Shown here piece by piece: positions 42,810-44,271 of a stretch of DNA of 44,271 nucleotides (position 1 is the stretch's first letter; every line of letters starts with the position of its first letter). Position numbers and translations under genes: made by a program. The notes below the pieces were generated by a model. The model did no database searches, was not told where the DNA came from, and saw only the letters and a list, made by a program, of their open reading frames with translations. Origin of the DNA: Burkholderiales bacterium (GTDB lineage: Bacteria; Pseudomonadota; Gammaproteobacteria; Burkholderiales; Burkholderiaceae_C); the NCBI GenBank assembly GCA_026932425.1, contig JAIXKN010000079.1, positions 3,409 to 47,679 of the forward strand, given 5' to 3'.

Positions 42810-43059
42810 GCTGCGCGTTCGGCCCTCGGTCGCCAAGGACCTTCGCGGCGTTCCGAAGGCGGACGTGAAGCGAATCCTGCGCCGCATCGAGGGTCTGCGC
42901 GAGGATCCGCGCGGCCCGGGCTGCGAGAAGTTGAGCGCCGCCGGGCTGTACCGGGCGCGCCAGGGCGCTGATCGGATCATCTACAAGATACACGATGAAT
43001 GCGTCATGGTCGAGGTGGTACGCGTCGGGCATCGAGGAGAGGCCTGGCGTCGCGGCTGA
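42796..43059 (+). CDS. RelE/ParE-family toxin
   Basis: The 87-residue product has the RelE fold pattern: start MARFELRVRPSVAKDLRGVP, middle GCEKLSAAGLYRARQGADRI and the C-terminal VRVGHRGEAWRR, which matches the VGHRxxVYR end of RelE toxins. The residues Arg and His there are the usual mRNA-cutting ones, so RelE-like ribosome-dependent mRNA cleavage is the likely activity. It is followed at once by degraded gene fragments. Confidence 0.9.
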   Translation: MARFELRVRPSVAKDLRGVPKADVKRILRRIEGLREDPRGPGCEKLSAAGLYRARQGADRIIYKIHDECVMVEVVRVGHRGEAWRRG

Positions 43060-43068
43060 AGCCAGCCA

Positions 43069-43248
43069 GACGCGGTGGCCAAGGGCCATACCAAAGCCAC
43101 CCAGTGGCTGCCGGGCGTCAACGCGCTGGGCAGCTACGGCCGCGGGGCTTTCGCCGAGTTCCGCTCGGCGCATGAGCTGGGAGCCGACTTGGACGCCCTG
43201 CCGAAGGCGCACGCGCTGACATCCTCCGGGATATCATCCAGCGCATGA
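43069..43248 (+). pseudogene. C-terminal remnant of a type III restriction (Res) subunit
   Basis: The plus-strand frame starting at 43069 reads DAVAKGHTKATQWLPGVN, then ALGSYGRGAFAEFRSAHELG, to a TGA at 43246-43248. The W-x-P-x-V-N-x-x-G-x-x-G-R-x-A-F-x-E pattern is the characteristic C-terminal end of type III restriction enzyme helicase-nuclease subunits. Only about 55 residues remain of a protein normally near 900. There is no start codon with a ribosome binding site, no upstream homology (relE ends 9 bases before), and no methyltransferase gene. The expected Trp after G-R is Gly. Confidence 0.65.
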
Positions 43249-43337
43249 TCCGGGTCGTGCTGGATACCGATGTGATCGTGGCCGCGCTGCGCAGCCCAGG
43301 CGGCGCAGCTACCGAGTTGCTGCGCCGGGTGCCATGA
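43245..43337 (+). pseudogene. Truncated PIN-domain toxin (N-terminal 30 residues)
   Basis: MIRVVLDTDVIVAALRSPGG followed by AATELLRRVP and a TGA matches the first strand and helix of the VapC-like PIN family of COG1569 type. The first acidic catalytic residue is present (Asp in LDTDV, usually LDTN), but the rest of the about 140-residue domain is missing. The ATG overlaps the stop of the restriction remnant (ATGA). The fragment ends 7 bases before the convergent helicase-type gene, so the break was probably made by the event that brought that gene in. Confidence 0.7.
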
Positions 43338-43344
43338 CTACGAA

Positions 43345-44241
43345 CTACTGGACGGTCGCGTCGACAGGTCTGTTGATTCCTTGAATGACGAAGGCCTGAG
43401 GCGTCCTGCCAGGCACGCGCAGGACCACGGTCTCCCCGACCGTCGCGCCGATAAGCTCAGACCCGAGAGGGGTCGTCGCTGCAACCAAGCCCAGGTCCAG
43501 GTTGGTCTGCCCGGCGGTGATACGAACACGAAGTGGCTTGTCGAGAGCTTCTTCCCGCGCGTAGGTAACAAGGTCCCCGATTTCAACTTCGCGTTCGTCT
43601 TCGTCGTCAGCGAAGACGAGGTCTTCGGGACGCTCATCGTCATCGAGATCTTCCGCCACAGGCGGAGAATCCATAGCGGGCTCCTGGGGCGCTTCCACCA
43701 TCAGATACTCGTCGGTAATCGGCTGCTGCTTCAGTTCATCCAGGAACTTCAGCAGGCGCTCGGTCTCATGGAGCGGATTCCGGAACCAGTCTGTTGACCA
43801 CACACGCCAGATTCGGTTCTTCCAGCCAAGGCTTTCCAGGATTTCCTGGCGGATTCGGTCTCGGTCGCGCACCGAGACGCCCGAGTGGTACGAAGCACCG
43901 TCGCACTCGACGGCAGCCAGATATCCAGACTTGTGCACCGGATGCTTGACGCCGATGTCAATGCGGAATCCGGCAACTCCGAGTTGCGGCTCAACCTCGT
44001 AGCCTCGGGCGCGAAGGACGTCCATGACAGCAATCTCGAAGTCGCTGTCCGGCGGCAGGCTCGTCTCCCGCTCGACCGGAAGCACACCGCTGCGGGCGTA
44101 CTCCAGGTAGTTTCGGAGCGCGCGGGTGCCCTCGGGGGTCTTGGCGTCGACCACAATGTCTCCGGGCTGCATGGAGCTGAATACAGCGACCGACTTGCGC
44201 GACCGGGTGAACAGGACTACAGGGACTTCCCACTGAGTCAA
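43345..44241 (-). CDS. C-terminal part of a helicase-type defence protein: MTES_1575/Vsr-like nuclease fused to GreA/GreB C-terminal-like domain
   Basis: The frame is open for 298 residues from a TTG at 44241. A TGA at 44265-44263 closes it upstream, so only poor starts exist. Residues 10-52 (FTRSRKSVAVFSSMQPGDIV, then EGTRALRNYLEYARSG) match the segment that follows the helicase core in DUF4011/DUF3320-type proteins. Residues 66-170 are a PD-(D/E)XK nuclease with Glu69, Asp95 (GFRIDIGV) and Glu112/Asp114 (AVECDGASYH). After an acidic linker (196-218), residues 219-292 match the FKBP-like C-terminal domain of GreA: IGDLVTYA, AATTPLGSELIGATVGETVV. The coiled coil of Gre factors is absent. Either a broken helicase or a stand-alone nuclease-Gre protein. 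Confidence 0.65.
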   Translation of the reverse strand: MTQWEVPVVLFTRSRKSVAVFSSMQPGDIVVDAKTPEGTRALRNYLEYARSGVLPVERETSLPPDSDFEIAVMDVLRARGYEVEPQLGVAGFRIDIGVKHPVHKSGYLAAVECDGASYHSGVSVRDRDRIRQEILESLGWKNRIWRVWSTDWFRNPLHETERLLKFLDELKQQPITDEYLMVEAPQEPAMDSPPVAEDLDDDERPEDLVFADDEDEREVEIGDLVTYAREEALDKPLRVRITAGQTNLDLGLVAATTPLGSELIGATVGETVVLRVPGRTPQAFVIQGINRPVDATVQ

Positions 44242-44271
44242 CAGATGGAGTGGTTTTCCTGATCAGCGGTA

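Overview
This is a high-GC chromosomal window from a betaproteobacterium, most likely Burkholderiales of the Rubrivivax/Leptothrix/Ideonella kind. The basis is the gene order dusB-fis-purH-(ruvC), the order of the division and cell wall (dcw) cluster, the length and sequence of Fis, the BktB-like thiolase, and an intergenic repeat of a style seen in that group. The genus is an inference from gene content, not a database result. I saw no rRNA, tRNA, CRISPR array or complete insertion sequence.

Region 1 (1-9160) holds a truncated YqaA-type membrane protein, the dusB-fis pair and purH. A non-core block follows: a TonB-dependent receptor behind a Fur-like palindrome, a thiolase with its own palindromes and terminator, and an opposite-strand MntA-HepT toxin-antitoxin pair. 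Then come ruvC and a dienelactone hydrolase family gene. In many Burkholderiales purH is followed closely by ruvC, so this block looks inserted.

Region 2 (9167-21084) is a patchwork. It has lipoproteins, a two-TM small protein, lpxC (normally just after ftsZ), an SDR-type NAD(P)-binding protein, and an Mla-like permease/MCE/lipoprotein trio with no adjacent ATPase. It also has a large fused class III nucleotide cyclase-STAND ATPase-TPR protein, a serine beta-lactamase-fold hydrolase, a glutathione S-transferase, a two-copy intergenic repeat and a DedA-family protein.

Region 3 (21120-38737, minus strand) is the complete dcw cluster, transcribed mraZ-rsmH-ftsL-ftsI-murE-murF-mraY-murD-ftsW-murG-murC-ddlB-ftsQ-ftsA-ftsZ. 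Almost every junction is a 1-11 base stop/start overlap, which implies translational coupling. It builds lipid II from UDP-MurNAc (with meso-DAP, judged by the DNPR motif of MurE) and assembles the divisome. Four GTG-led repeats at exact 10-base spacing lie over the mraZ start and just downstream of a good sigma-70 promoter; they are read as the MraZ autoregulatory operator.

Region 4 (38949-44271) begins with a two-gene E1 (alpha/beta) 2-oxo acid dehydrogenase and a TRAP small permease whose large-permease partner is missing. An accessory island follows: a TacA-TacT-like module behind 13-base TTGTAC iterons, and a RelB-RelE-like module behind a palindrome. After these come remnants of a type III restriction subunit and a PIN toxin. 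The window ends in the 5'-truncated C-terminal part of a helicase-type protein that joins a PD-(D/E)XK (MTES_1575/Vsr-like) nuclease to a GreA/GreB C-terminal-like domain. This end is the best place to look for something undescribed.
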